Below, one piece after another: positions 42,938 through 51,978 of a stretch of 64,000 nt of DNA. The DNA is from an uncultured Lachnospiraceae bacterium. GTDB taxonomy: Bacteria; Bacillota; Clostridia; Lachnospirales; Lachnospiraceae. The stretch lies in contig CACWLA010000004.1 in the NCBI GenBank assembly GCA_902761665.1, forward strand, positions 1-64,000. The letters run 5' to 3'. The stretch's first letter is position 1; each line of letters opens with the position of its first letter. The notes below the pieces were generated by a model. That model saw only the letters and a program-made list of their open reading frames with translations. It ran no database searches and was not told where the DNA came from. The position numbers were made by a program, and so were the translations under genes.

Positions 42938-43756
42938 TTATTTGTAGCTGTGCAGGCCTGCGATCAGCGTGTTGACGCCGACATAGGTGAAGATCACGCA
43001 GAGAAACCCCGCCACGGCAAATATCGCTGCTTTCCGGCCCGTCATTCCCTTTCTCAGCCTGAGATGCAGGAAGATCGCATAGATCAGCCAGGTGATGAGG
43101 CTCCAGGTCTCCTTGGGATCCCAGTTCCAGTAGGTGCCCCAGGCTTTCTTCGCCCAGATGGCGCCGGTGACCATGCACAGCGTCAGGAAGAGAAAGCCGA
43201 GCGCGACCGCGCGGTAAATGATCCTGTCCAGGGTCTCATTATCCGGGATCCCGGAAAGACTCCCGGGGAAGGTATCCTTGATGAGGAAGGCTAACGCAAC
43301 ACCGAAAGCCACGCCGAACGCGCCGTAGCCGATGATGGCCATGGATACGTGGAAGCCCAGCCAGCTGCTCTGCAGGGCCGGCATCAGTTCGTGGATCTCG
43401 CGGCTCTGCATGGAGGCATAGCCGATGATCAGGAAAATGACCGGCGCGATGAATGTGCCGAGCATGTCGAACTTATACTTCCGCACGAAGATCAGGAAGC
43501 ACAGTGCGACGCCCCAGGCGAAGGCGTTCGCAAACTCGTACTGGTTGGTGAGCGGAAGCCGCCCGGCATGGATGCCGCGCACGGCAATGCAGACGGTCTG
43601 CAGGACGAAGGCCAGGCACATGAGCCCGTAGGCCGCCTTCCGCACCCACTCCTTCTTCGCCACCGCATGGAAGAAATACGCAGCTGCCGTCACGAGATAG
43701 GCGACGAGCGCTGCCATGAAGCTTATGTTCTCAATCTTTGTCAGGAGCGGATCCAT
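42938..43756 (-). CDS. ccsA: Cytochrome c biogenesis protein CcsA/ResC-like
   Basis: The 272-residue protein has about eight membrane helices and the WWD heme-handling motif WGTYWNWDPKETWSLITW near residue 205, with flanking His residues. With CcsB it forms the system II heme transporter and cytochrome c synthetase. It overlaps ccsB by 26 bases. Placed third after nrfA, it is probably dedicated to loading the five hemes of that enzyme. Confidence 0.92.
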   Translation of the reverse strand: MDPLLTKIENISFMAALVAYLVTAAAYFFHAVAKKEWVRKAAYGLMCLAFVLQTVCIAVRGIHAGRLPLTNQYEFANAFAWGVALCFLIFVRKYKFDMLGTFIAPVIFLIIGYASMQSREIHELMPALQSSWLGFHVSMAIIGYGAFGVAFGVALAFLIKDTFPGSLSGIPDNETLDRIIYRAVALGFLFLTLCMVTGAIWAKKAWGTYWNWDPKETWSLITWLIYAIFLHLRLRKGMTGRKAAIFAVAGFLCVIFTYVGVNTLIAGLHSYK

Positions 43757-44825
43757 TTTCTTTTCTCCTCTTTTCCTCCCACGGGCGGACGTAGAAAGCC
43801 AACACCAGGCCTGCGATCAGGATCAGGGCGCTCACGCCGGCAGCCGGAGCAGCCGGATCGGTCCGCGCCACGATCAGAGTATATTCGGTCGGGTCGCGCA
43901 TCACGAAGGTATAGCCGTGGACATCGATCGGCGCGCCGGGCTCCGTGATGTTCATCGAGATCAGACTGCCGTCATAATAGATCCCGTACAGGCAGCGGGG
44001 GGCATTCAGGAGCGGCGTCTTAGTGGTAAAGTAACCGTTGTCATCCAGGCCGAAGTCCGGGTAAAACTTGTTGAAATACAGTGCCAGGGCCGGCAGTTCG
44101 TCCGGGGTGGTATACTCGCCGGTGCAGATCAGGTCCGTCTTCACCGGCTGCCCGTCCTTCAGGATGTCGACCCAGGAGGCCCAGCCCATGCTGTCCTGAT
44201 AAAAACTGTAGCCGAAGGCATCAAGCGGGTGGTTGACCGAAGCCTTGCCGGAAACCGTCCTGCCCTGCGCGTCGGTCACGGTCAGGCCTGCGGTATACTG
44301 CTCCACCGTGTAATCGTCGCGGAGCGATACGTTAAAACTGTCGATCGTGAGAAGCAGGCCGGTGCGGCCGAGGGGCTGCGTGCTGCCTGCGATACCGTAG
44401 ACCACCTCTTCCTTCGCCAGGAACTGCCCCGCAGTAAAACTCACGATCAAAAGCAGGAGGCCCAGATGCGTGAGCCAACTGCCCCAGATCCCGAAGTTCT
44501 TCGTCTTCCGAAAGGCGGCAAGGACCTTGCCGAAACGCGAAACGCTGCAGAGAATGAGGTTGAGGCACAAAAGCCCCGCGAGCACTAAGAACCAGACGCT
44601 GTGGAAGACGTCATTCAGTTTCAGGCCGACGATCAGCCCGCCCTTTGAGGCACCGTAGGTCTCGAAGTAATAGCTGAGCGTCTTTCCCTGCGGAATGATG
44701 CTGCCCGCAGCGCAGGCTGCCAGAATGATCACCAATAACGCAAAACTGAACGGCATACCGCTCAGAAAACGCAGGATCTTTCTGACGGCACCCGTTCGGT
44801 TTTGCTGCTTTTCCGTATCAGGCAT
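43731..44825 (-). CDS. ccsB: Cytochrome c biogenesis protein CcsB/ResB-like
   Basis: The 364-residue protein has a ResB layout: three N-terminal helices (LLVIILAACAAGSIIPQG, then FLVLAGLLCLNLILCSVSRF, then LTHLGLLLLIVSFTAGQFL), a large external domain, and a last helix near residue 330 (VSALILIAGLVLAFYVRPW). The His in the helices would relay heme. Its start shares one base with the nrfA stop (TAATG). Confidence 0.9.
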   Translation of the reverse strand: MPDTEKQQNRTGAVRKILRFLSGMPFSFALLVIILAACAAGSIIPQGKTLSYYFETYGASKGGLIVGLKLNDVFHSVWFLVLAGLLCLNLILCSVSRFGKVLAAFRKTKNFGIWGSWLTHLGLLLLIVSFTAGQFLAKEEVVYGIAGSTQPLGRTGLLLTIDSFNVSLRDDYTVEQYTAGLTVTDAQGRTVSGKASVNHPLDAFGYSFYQDSMGWASWVDILKDGQPVKTDLICTGEYTTPDELPALALYFNKFYPDFGLDDNGYFTTKTPLLNAPRCLYGIYYDGSLISMNITEPGAPIDVHGYTFVMRDPTEYTLIVARTDPAAPAAGVSALILIAGLVLAFYVRPWEEKRRKENGSAPDKD

Positions 44826-46108
44826 TATTTCAAAAGCTCCAGAGCCTTTTTGGCCAGTTCCTCCGCCTTGTCAAGGCAGGCGTGGGAAAGTTTGCTGTTA
44901 TGCGCGCCTTCCGCATTTTCCACATAGATGAAATCCCAGTAGAACTGGGCTTCACGGTCCAGTTCCCTGATCTCGGCAAGTTTCTCTTCGCTGAGGCTTC
45001 CGGCTTCCACGGCCTTCGCCAGCTTCTCGTTGACCTGCACCAGCAGGCCGCTGATCTCTTTCTCGCGGGCCGTGACCTTCGCCTGGATCTCCTTTACCTG
45101 TCCCTTCAGGTCGCTGTGGCAGAGGGAACAGGTACTGATCAGCAGCTCGGTGTTCTCCAGCGGGCTCACGAGGTAATGGTTGGCATAGGGATCGCCGGTC
45201 TTTTCGTTGTAGGCGACGCCCATGTGGCAGTCCGCACAGGTATACATGCCCGCATGCTGGCTACCCTTGCCGTAATAAGTCTCAAATTCCGGATGCTGGA
45301 CCTTGATCATGCCCACGCCGGTGTTCTTATTGGTGTAATCGGTGAAGTTGTTCAGTTCCTTATAGTAGGCGTAAATGGCCTCCGGCGCAATCTCATCCAG
45401 GGTGGAATACGGCGTCAGCGTGGCCTTGGTATCGGGGTCGAAATAGTATTCGATATGGCACTGTGCACAGGAAACGGAGCTCGCCGGCACCTTGCCGGCT
45501 TCGATCTCGTCGCCCATGGCATTCGCCATGTAATCGTGGGTGATCACGACCGTGCCGGGGGTGTTCGCGTGGCAGTTCCAGCAGCTTACCGGTTCACTGA
45601 CCTTGCCAAAGACTTCATTGAAATCCGTGGCATAGACCTGCGTGCCCATGGCATTGACCATGGCCGTCATGTCCGGCGTCTTGCAGGTCAGGCAGTTCGC
45701 CAGCTTGTGCGGGCGGGTCGTCTCGGCAATGTCTTCCAGCGTATAATTATGCCCGATCGCTTCCGTATAGTCGAAGGAAAAGCCCATGCCGTCATAGAGG
45801 ACCTTGATGTCCGGATCGGTCTCGACATAGGAGATCCGGCTGCTGCCGTGGCCTTTGTTGTCAGCATTTTTCATGTAACTGGCATAGATATCCGGATAAT
45901 GCTTCGCCCATTCCTCGGCGGAAACGACGCCGTTCAGGCGGTTCGTCGTCACAGACGGAACAGCCGGCACCTCAATGTCGGCAATGCTGTCCACTCTCTT
46001 TTCTGCGCGCTTCAGGTCCTTTCCGTACCCGACGATGCTGACGACAAATACCGCCAGCAGCATAAGTCCCAGGATCGTCATGAAGAAATCCAGCTTTTTA
46101 TTGCTCAT
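44825..46108 (-). CDS. nrfA: Ammonia-forming cytochrome c nitrite reductase
   Basis: The protein has five c-heme sites: one CLTCK (the CxxCK catalytic heme of NrfA) followed by CWNCH, CAQCH, CADCH and CSLCH. An N-terminal helix (FFMTILGLMLLAVFVVSIVGYG) gives export and probably anchoring. NrfA reduces nitrite to ammonium with six electrons outside the membrane. I place the start at 46108, six bases after GGAGGA; an ATG seven codons upstream lacks a site. No nrfH quinol dehydrogenase is encoded next to it, so the electron donor is unclear. Confidence 0.95.
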   Translation of the reverse strand: MSNKKLDFFMTILGLMLLAVFVVSIVGYGKDLKRAEKRVDSIADIEVPAVPSVTTNRLNGVVSAEEWAKHYPDIYASYMKNADNKGHGSSRISYVETDPDIKVLYDGMGFSFDYTEAIGHNYTLEDIAETTRPHKLANCLTCKTPDMTAMVNAMGTQVYATDFNEVFGKVSEPVSCWNCHANTPGTVVITHDYMANAMGDEIEAGKVPASSVSCAQCHIEYYFDPDTKATLTPYSTLDEIAPEAIYAYYKELNNFTDYTNKNTGVGMIKVQHPEFETYYGKGSQHAGMYTCADCHMGVAYNEKTGDPYANHYLVSPLENTELLISTCSLCHSDLKGQVKEIQAKVTAREKEISGLLVQVNEKLAKAVEAGSLSEEKLAEIRELDREAQFYWDFIYVENAEGAHNSKLSHACLDKAEELAKKALELLK

Positions 46109-46136
46109 TTCGTCCTCCGCGGCAGGCATGCCCCGC

Positions 46137-46179
46137 CAATTATTGGATAAAGTGTACCATATGCCCCGGAAAAAAGCAA
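46137..46179 (-). promoter_or_regulatory. Promoter of the nrfA operon with adjacent palindrome
   Basis: On the minus strand TTGCTT (46174-46179), a 17-base spacer and TACACT (46151-46156). A palindrome CCAAT-T-ATTGG (46137-46147) lies at about +1 to +10, a possible operator. It is not a recognised FNR or NarL site. Confidence 0.6.
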
Positions 46180-46213
46180 GCCTCCGAAAGCAGAAGAAAG
46201 AAGCAGAGTCCGC

Positions 46214-46242
46214 TTGTCAAGCGTTTTCACATCATTTATAAT
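46214..46242 (+). promoter_or_regulatory. Promoter of dapF
   Basis: TTGTCA (46214-46219), a 17-base spacer and a perfect TATAAT (46237-46242), 37 bases before the start codon. Confidence 0.8.
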
Positions 46243-46278
46243 TATGCAAAACATCCTGTCAGTCAAAGGGGATCGATC

Positions 46279-47124
46279 ATGAAATTCTGGAAAATGAACG
46301 GTGCAGGCAACGATTTCATCATCATCGACAATAAAGAAGCCAGGCTGCCCGAGGATAAACTCACGCAGATCATCCGCACGGTGTGCGAACGGCATCTCTC
46401 CGTCGGCGCGGACGGCGTGATGCTGGTCGAAACGCCGGATGATCCGGCGGCGGACGTCAGGATGCGCTATTTCAATTCCGACGGCTCGGCCGGCGAGATG
46501 TGCGGCAACGGGGCGCGCTGCATCTGCCGCTATGCCTTTGAAAACGGTCTTGCCGGTGAGACGCAGACCGTTGAGACCACTGCCGGGCTCGTCACGGGCG
46601 AGCGTCTCGACGATCGGAACTACCGGATCCGCCTGAACGACCCGTCGGTGCTGGATACCGGCCGGGTGGTGGACGTGGACGGCCAGCCCTGTCAGGCGGC
46701 ATACGTGGAACTCGGCGATCCCGGCATCCCGCATGCCGTGGTCCCGGTCGCCGGCCTTGCCCGCGCGGACCGCGCGACGCTCCGTGATCTGGGCGAACTG
46801 CTGCGCTACCACCCTTCTTTCCCGAAAGGCGCCAACGTGAACTTCTATGAGATCACCGGACCGGACGAGGTCCTGCTGCTGACCTACGAGCGCGGCGTCG
46901 AGGATTTCACCTACGCCTGCGGCACGGGCACCGGTTCCACTGCCGCCGTACTGGTCACGAAGGGGCTCATCTCCGGCCGCGGGACGCGCTTTTCCATGCG
47001 CGGCGGCGTGCTGAAGACGGATGTCCTGCGGGACGAAAGCGGACGCATCACCGACATTTATCTGACCGGTCCGACCAACATCGCTGCAAAGGGCGAGATC
47101 ACGGACGAAGAACTGTCATTCTGA
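46279..47124 (+). CDS. dapF: Diaminopimelate epimerase
   Basis: The 281-residue protein has both catalytic cysteines in their motifs: MCGNGARCICRY (Cys about 74) and FTYACGTGTGST (Cys about 214), with the family start MKFWKMNGAGNDFI. It converts LL- to meso-diaminopimelate for lysine and peptidoglycan. It has its own promoter and is flanked by a terminator; it reads alone on the plus strand, divergent from nrfA. Confidence 0.97.
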   Translation: MKFWKMNGAGNDFIIIDNKEARLPEDKLTQIIRTVCERHLSVGADGVMLVETPDDPAADVRMRYFNSDGSAGEMCGNGARCICRYAFENGLAGETQTVETTAGLVTGERLDDRNYRIRLNDPSVLDTGRVVDVDGQPCQAAYVELGDPGIPHAVVPVAGLARADRATLRDLGELLRYHPSFPKGANVNFYEITGPDEVLLLTYERGVEDFTYACGTGTGSTAAVLVTKGLISGRGTRFSMRGGVLKTDVLRDESGRITDIYLTGPTNIAAKGEITDEELSF

Positions 47125-47168
47125 ACCCCAGTTATCCCGAGCGCCGCGAAGGATCCTGATCGAAAATG

Positions 47169-47218
47169 AAAAAAGCCGCGCGGATCGGGTCTGTACCCGG
47201 CCGCACGGCCGTTTTTTT
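47169..47218. terminator. Bidirectional terminator between dapF and livF
   Basis: A long GC-rich hairpin, imperfectly paired (GCCG...CGGC outer and CGGGT/ACCCG inner), has AAAAAA at its left and TTTTTTT at its right. It serves both convergent genes. Confidence 0.8.
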
Positions 47219-47226
47219 GTGGTTTT

Positions 47227-47937
47227 TCATCCACCGAGATAGGCCTTCTTCACGGCAGGGGAAGCAAGCAGTTCGTCCGCCGCGCCGCTCATGACGATGC
47301 GGCCGGTCTCCATCACGTACGCCCGGTCCGCGACCGACAGCGCCGCCTGCGCATTCTGCTCGACCAGCAGGATCGTGGTCCCGGCGGCGTTCAGTTCCCG
47401 GATGATCCCGAAGATCTGCTCAACCAGGATCGGGGCGAGGCCCATGGACGGTTCGTCCATCATCAGAAGCTTCGGCTTCGACATCAGTGCCCGGCCCATC
47501 GCCAGCATCTGCTGCTCGCCGCCCGAAAGCGTTCCGGCCGTCTGCTCCCGCCGCTCCAGAAGCCGCGGGAAGCGGCGGAACACGTCCTCCATCTGCTCTT
47601 TCACTTCCGTGCGGGACGAAATGTACGCCCCCATCTCCAGGTTCTCTTCCACGCTCATCCTGAGGAAGATCCGCCGGCCTTCCGGCACCATCGCGAGACC
47701 CTTTTTCACCACGGAATGCCCCGGCACGTGCATCAGCGAACTGCCGTGAAACAGGATCTCGCCGCTCGCGGGCAGGAGTCTCGCGATCGCGTTCAGCGTG
47801 GTCGACTTGCCCGCGCCGTTCGCGCCGATCAGGGTCACGATCTCGCCCTCACGCACCTCGAAGGAAATGCTCTTCACGGCATGGATGCTGCCGTAGGAAA
47901 CGCTCAGGTCTTTCACCGATAACATCGCTTCGCTCAT
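47227..47937 (-). CDS. livF: Branched-chain amino acid ABC transporter ATP-binding protein LivF
   Basis: The 236-residue ATPase has Walker A GANGAGKSTT, signature LSGGEQQMLAMGRAL, Walker B LLMMDEPSMGLAP and a late His-loop region. The GLAP after Walker B and the family end AVKKAYLGG mark LivF. It powers the permease LivHM. Its start overlaps the livG stop by four bases. Confidence 0.95.
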   Translation of the reverse strand: MSEAMLSVKDLSVSYGSIHAVKSISFEVREGEIVTLIGANGAGKSTTLNAIARLLPASGEILFHGSSLMHVPGHSVVKKGLAMVPEGRRIFLRMSVEENLEMGAYISSRTEVKEQMEDVFRRFPRLLERREQTAGTLSGGEQQMLAMGRALMSKPKLLMMDEPSMGLAPILVEQIFGIIRELNAAGTTILLVEQNAQAALSVADRAYVMETGRIVMSGAADELLASPAVKKAYLGG

Positions 47938-48785
47938 TCCTTTTTCCTCCCGAGGTAGGCTTCGATCACGGCCGGATCCTGCTGGATGTCCTCCGGCGAG
48001 CCCTTGGCGATGACTTCACCGAAGTTCAGCACGCAGATGCCTTCGCAGAGGTTCATGACCAGGTTCATGTCGTGTTCGATCAGCAGGACGGCAATCTCGA
48101 AGCGGTCGCGGATCAGGCGGATATTGTCCGTCAGCTCCGCCGTTTCGGAGGGGTTCATCCCGGCTGCCGGTTCGTCAAGCAGCAGTAGCTTCGGCTTCGT
48201 CGCGAGTGCCCGCAGGATCTCGAGCCGCCTCTGCGCGCCGTAGGGAAGGCTCCCCGCCCGCGCACCGGCGTACTTCTCCATGCCGAAGATCGACAGGAGT
48301 TCCGCAGCCTTTTCGCGGGCTTCCTTTTCCTTCCGCTTCCAGCCCGGTCCGTGCACGATCCCGGCAAGCAGCGAATAGCCGATCTCCCGGTCCATGGCCA
48401 CGGTGATGTTCTGCTCCACGGTCATGTTGGAGAACAGACGGATGTTCTGGAAGGTCCGCGCGATCCCGGCGTGGCAGACACCTGCCGTCGTCATGTCATG
48501 CGTGTCCCTGCCGTCCAGCAGGATCGTCCCGCTCGTCGGCTCGTAAACCTTGGTCAGCAGGTTGAAGATGGTCGTCTTGCCGGCGCCGTTCGGGCCGATG
48601 AGCCCGGCGATCTCGGTCGGTCCGAGGGTCAGGTTGAAATCCTTCACCGCGGCGAGGCCGCCGAAATTGACGCCGAGGCCGATGCATTCCAGAATGGGCC
48701 GCTTGTCCGCGTCGCGTTCCGGCACGAACCAGGTGCGGTGGACGGGGACCAGTCTGGCAGTCTCGCGTGAATTCTTAAGCGCCAT
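47934..48785 (-). CDS. livG: Branched-chain amino acid ABC transporter ATP-binding protein LivG
   Basis: The 283-residue ATPase has a 29-residue N-terminal extension before CIGLGVNFGGLAAVKDF, then Walker A GPNGAGKTTIFN, LFSNMTVEQNITVAM (LivG-specific), signature-region LPYGAQRRLEILRAL and Walker B LLLDEPAAGMNPSE. The GMNPSE is typical of LivG. It ends by overlapping livF and starts within the last codons of livM. Confidence 0.95.
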   Translation of the reverse strand: MALKNSRETARLVPVHRTWFVPERDADKRPILECIGLGVNFGGLAAVKDFNLTLGPTEIAGLIGPNGAGKTTIFNLLTKVYEPTSGTILLDGRDTHDMTTAGVCHAGIARTFQNIRLFSNMTVEQNITVAMDREIGYSLLAGIVHGPGWKRKEKEAREKAAELLSIFGMEKYAGARAGSLPYGAQRRLEILRALATKPKLLLLDEPAAGMNPSETAELTDNIRLIRDRFEIAVLLIEHDMNLVMNLCEGICVLNFGEVIAKGSPEDIQQDPAVIEAYLGRKKE

Positions 48786-49821
48786 GATCCTGCCCTCCTT
48801 CCTGCTTCGCTCCGGAGATCACCCGTGCGAGATGCCTCTTTCTGAGCGCTTCTTTTGCCCGCGGGACCACATCCACGCGGCGGCGGAATTCCTGCAGGCG
48901 CGGACTGTTCGTAAAGAGCATCGCCAGGATCAGGGCGACCGCGTACACGAGCATGCGGTAGTCGCCGAAGTCACGGAAGACTTCCGGCAGCGCCTGCAGC
49001 ACCATGGCTGCGATGACCGAGCCGCGCACGCTCCCCATGCCGCCGAGCACCACGATGACGAGGATCTCGATGGACATGTTGTAGTCGAAGGTCACGGCTT
49101 TCACGTTGGCAAAGAAGTGACCGTAGAGCGCGCCTGCCGCGCCGGCAAAGAACGCCGCGATGATGAACACCGCCAGCTTATAATAGGTCACGTTGAGGCC
49201 GATGGATTCCGCCGCGATCCGGTTGTCGCGGATCGCCATGATGGCGCGCCCCTGCTTCGACTTCTTGATGTGCATCATCACGATGACCGTGAGGAAGACC
49301 ATCACGACCGCGTAAGGCAGAAGTTCCTTCGCCCCGGAATAAATGGACTGCGTGTTCAGTCCTCTCGCACCGCCGGTGACCTTCAGGTTGGTGATGACGT
49401 TCTTCACGATCTCACCGCAGGCCAGGGTCACGATGGCCAGATAGTCGCCCTTAAGCCGCAGCGCCGGCATGCCCACGACGAAGCCGAACAGCCCCGCGCA
49501 GACCCCGCCGATCAGCATGCAGAGCGGCAGGCGGGCGATGAGCGGCAGCTTTCCGGACAGTGCGATGGAGACCAGGCAGCCGGTAAAGAGCCCCACGCTC
49601 ATGAAGCCCGCGTGTCCCAGGTTCAGTTCGCCGAGGAAACCGACGACCAGGTTCAGGGAAACGGCCAGCACGATGTACATGGACATCGGGATGAGCATGT
49701 TCGTGAACTGCCTGGTGATATGGCCGCTGTAGAGCATCCACGAAACGACCGCGTAGAAGGCCGCCAGCAGCATCAGCGTGACGGCATTTTTGTTTTTCAG
49801 CAAAGACTTCACCGCGGCCAT
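48775..49821 (-). CDS. livM: Branched-chain amino acid ABC transporter permease LivM
   Basis: The protein has about ten membrane helices and the LivM motif ALRLKGDYLAIVTLACGEIVKN that contacts the ATPase. I use the ATG at 49821 (MAAVKSLL), just after the livH stop with AAGGTG upstream; an earlier in-frame start inside livH adds a non-homologous basic stretch. It has a 16-residue His/Arg-rich cytoplasmic tail after the last helix (QEFRRRVDVVPRAKEALRKR). Confidence 0.93.
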   Translation of the reverse strand: MAAVKSLLKNKNAVTLMLLAAFYAVVSWMLYSGHITRQFTNMLIPMSMYIVLAVSLNLVVGFLGELNLGHAGFMSVGLFTGCLVSIALSGKLPLIARLPLCMLIGGVCAGLFGFVVGMPALRLKGDYLAIVTLACGEIVKNVITNLKVTGGARGLNTQSIYSGAKELLPYAVVMVFLTVIVMMHIKKSKQGRAIMAIRDNRIAAESIGLNVTYYKLAVFIIAAFFAGAAGALYGHFFANVKAVTFDYNMSIEILVIVVLGGMGSVRGSVIAAMVLQALPEVFRDFGDYRMLVYAVALILAMLFTNSPRLQEFRRRVDVVPRAKEALRKRHLARVISGAKQEGGQDHGA

Positions 49822-49822
49822 G

Positions 49823-50701
49823 TCACACCTTCTCCTGGATCTCCTTGCCCAGCAGACCGGTGGGGCGAACCACCAGAACGAGGACAAGGACGGCGAACAC
49901 GATGGCGTCAGCCCACAGCGGAGAAATGTAGGTCTTGGCCATCTGCTCGATCACGCCGAGAGCGATGCCGCCGAGCATGGCGCCCGGCAGGGAGCCGATG
50001 CCGCCGAACACCGCGGCCGTAAAGGCCTTGATGCCGGGCATGGCGCCGGTCGTCGGCTTGATGTAGACGTAGGTGAGGCCGTAGCACATGCTCGCGACGG
50101 CGGCGAGGGCGGAGCCGATGGCAAAGGTCAGGGCGATGGTCCGGTCCACGCTGATGCCCATGAGTTCCGCCGCACCGCGGTCCTCGGCGACCGCCCGCAT
50201 GGCCTTGCCGAGCTTTGTCCGGTTGATGAAGAAGCTCATGCCGACCATGATGCAGGCGGTGACCCCGAGCGTCAGCAGCGTGATGCCGTCGACCGTGACA
50301 GGACCGATCGAGACCTGGCCGAGTTTGATGTACTGCGGGTAGGCCTTCTGCTGCGAGCCGAAGATCATCAGCGCCAGGTTCTGGAGCAGGTAGCTCATGC
50401 CGATGGCGGTGATGAGAACGCTCAGCGAAGAAGCCCCGCGAAGGGGCTTATAGGCGAAGTGTTCGATGGTGATGCCGAGCAACGTGCAGGCCAGAACGGA
50501 CAGAAAGACCGTAAAGACCGGCGGCAGGCCTGCCGAGGTAAAGGCTACGATACCCGCGTAGGCGCCGACCATGATCACGTCGCCGTGCGCGAAGTTCAGC
50601 ATCTTCGCGATGCCGTAGACCATCGTATATCCGAGCGCGATCAGGGCGTAGATGCTCCCCAGTCCCAGACCGCTGATGAGTGTCTTAATGAATTCGATCA
50701 T
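49823..50701 (-). CDS. livH: Branched-chain amino acid ABC transporter permease LivH
   Basis: The 292-residue protein has eight membrane helices and starts with the LivH signature LISGLGLGSIYALIALGYTMVYGIAKMLNFAHGD (quoted in part: GSIYALIALGYTMVYG). The EAA-like loop RAVAEDRGAAELMGISVDR couples to the ATPases. It follows livJ after a strong hairpin and pairs with livM directly downstream. Confidence 0.96.
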   Translation of the reverse strand: MIEFIKTLISGLGLGSIYALIALGYTMVYGIAKMLNFAHGDVIMVGAYAGIVAFTSAGLPPVFTVFLSVLACTLLGITIEHFAYKPLRGASSLSVLITAIGMSYLLQNLALMIFGSQQKAYPQYIKLGQVSIGPVTVDGITLLTLGVTACIMVGMSFFINRTKLGKAMRAVAEDRGAAELMGISVDRTIALTFAIGSALAAVASMCYGLTYVYIKPTTGAMPGIKAFTAAVFGGIGSLPGAMLGGIALGVIEQMAKTYISPLWADAIVFAVLVLVLVVRPTGLLGKEIQEKV

Positions 50702-50744
50702 CGTTTTCGGTCTTGATCCTTTTCGTTTTTTTGCCGTAAGGATC

Positions 50745-50777
50745 CTTCGCTCCGGCTCCGCAGGAGCCGGAGCGAAG
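50745..50777 (-). other. Intercistronic hairpin between livJ and livH
   Basis: A perfect 15-bp stem CTTCGCTCCGGCTCC (50745-50759) pairs with 50763-50777 around a three-base loop, just beyond the livJ stop. On the minus strand no long T run follows directly. It likely protects the livJ message and lets the binding protein be made in excess of the permease. Confidence 0.65.
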
Positions 50778-50788
50778 TCCCTTCTGAA

Positions 50789-51946
50789 TTACTGTCCGAA
50801 CAGGCTACCGGTGCCGTCCTTGTAAATGATGGCCATGGCCTTCTTCTGGGTATTGCCGTCCGCAGTCCATTTCATCGTACCGGTAACGCCGGCCACTTCG
50901 ATCTCGGTCATGGCCTTCGCCATGGCCGCGCCGCTGGACGAACCGGCCTTTTCCATCGCAGCCTTCAGCGCATAGACGGCGTCATAGCCGTCGGCAGCGA
51001 ACTGGTCGGGCGTGGATTTGTAGGCTTCCTGGTAGGCCTTCACGAAAGCCTGCACGTTTGCTTCGGTGCTGTCTGCAGCAAACGGGGTCAGCATCAGCAC
51101 GTTGTTCGCGATGCTCACATCCTGCGCAACCTTTTCCAGAATGCCGTCCAGACCGTCGGCGCCGAAGAAGTAAACGTCATCGCCGAACTTGCCCTTGGCC
51201 TGGGTCAGGAAGGTCGAGGCGGGCTCTGCGTAGATCGGGATGAAGATCATCTTGACGTCGGCCGCCAGGAGCTTGTTGATCTGCGTGGTGAAGTCGGTCT
51301 TGGTGCCTTCGGTGAAGGTCTGGACCTCAGCGATCGCGATGCCGAGCTTGTCGCATTCGCCCTTGAACGCTTCATACAGGCCGACGGAGTAATCGTAGTC
51401 GCTCTGGTACAGGACCGCTACCTTGTCAGCCAGTTTGTGATCCTTGATGAAATCGGCTGCCACGACGCCCTGATAGGAATCGTTGAAGCAGACACGGAAC
51501 GCCTTGTCGTTGCTCTCCAGGATCTTGTCGGAAGAGCCGCTCGGGGTCAGCAGGAGGATGTCGTCATCCTTCGCTGCCGCGACGACCGTCGCCGTCTCGC
51601 CGGAAAACACGCAGCCGAGAGACAGCTTCATGCCCCAGTCAAGGAGTTTCCCGTAAGCGTTCACCGCGCTCTCGGGATCGCCCTGGGAATCCTGGAACGA
51701 GAGTTCCAGCTGCTGTCCGGCGATGCCGCCCGCCGCGTTGATCTCCTTTACGGCCTGCTCCACGCCCTGCTTGACCGAGATGCCGTAGTTCGCGTAGTCA
51801 CCGGTCAGCGGACCGATGCCGCCGATCTTCAGCGTCTCCTTCGTTCCTTCAGTGCCTGCGGGAGTGCTCGCGGGCTTATCGCCGCCGCATGCGGCAAGGC
51901 TCATGACCATCATTGCGGCCAGTACCAGGCTCAACAGTTTCTTCAT
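50789..51946 (-). CDS. livJ: Branched-chain amino acid ABC transporter substrate-binding lipoprotein
   Basis: The protein starts with a lipoprotein signal (MKKLLSLVLAAMMVMSLAAC) and has the type 1 periplasmic binding fold: IGGIGPLTGDYANYGISVKQG, LLTPSGSSDKIL and VAVLYQSDYDYSVGL. It binds Ile/Leu/Val or related amino acids outside the cell and delivers them to LivHM. I choose the ATG at 51946, eight bases after AGGAGG; the in-frame ATG at 51952 is only two bases from that site. Regulation is probably by the attenuator upstream (51979-52138). Ligand specificity is inferred from the operon. Confidence 0.95.
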   Translation of the reverse strand: MKKLLSLVLAAMMVMSLAACGGDKPASTPAGTEGTKETLKIGGIGPLTGDYANYGISVKQGVEQAVKEINAAGGIAGQQLELSFQDSQGDPESAVNAYGKLLDWGMKLSLGCVFSGETATVVAAAKDDDILLLTPSGSSDKILESNDKAFRVCFNDSYQGVVAADFIKDHKLADKVAVLYQSDYDYSVGLYEAFKGECDKLGIAIAEVQTFTEGTKTDFTTQINKLLAADVKMIFIPIYAEPASTFLTQAKGKFGDDVYFFGADGLDGILEKVAQDVSIANNVLMLTPFAADSTEANVQAFVKAYQEAYKSTPDQFAADGYDAVYALKAAMEKAGSSSGAAMAKAMTEIEVAGVTGTMKWTADGNTQKKAMAIIYKDGTGSLFGQ

Positions 51947-51978
51947 TTTCATTTCCTCCTGTTTCCTTGCTGGGAATA

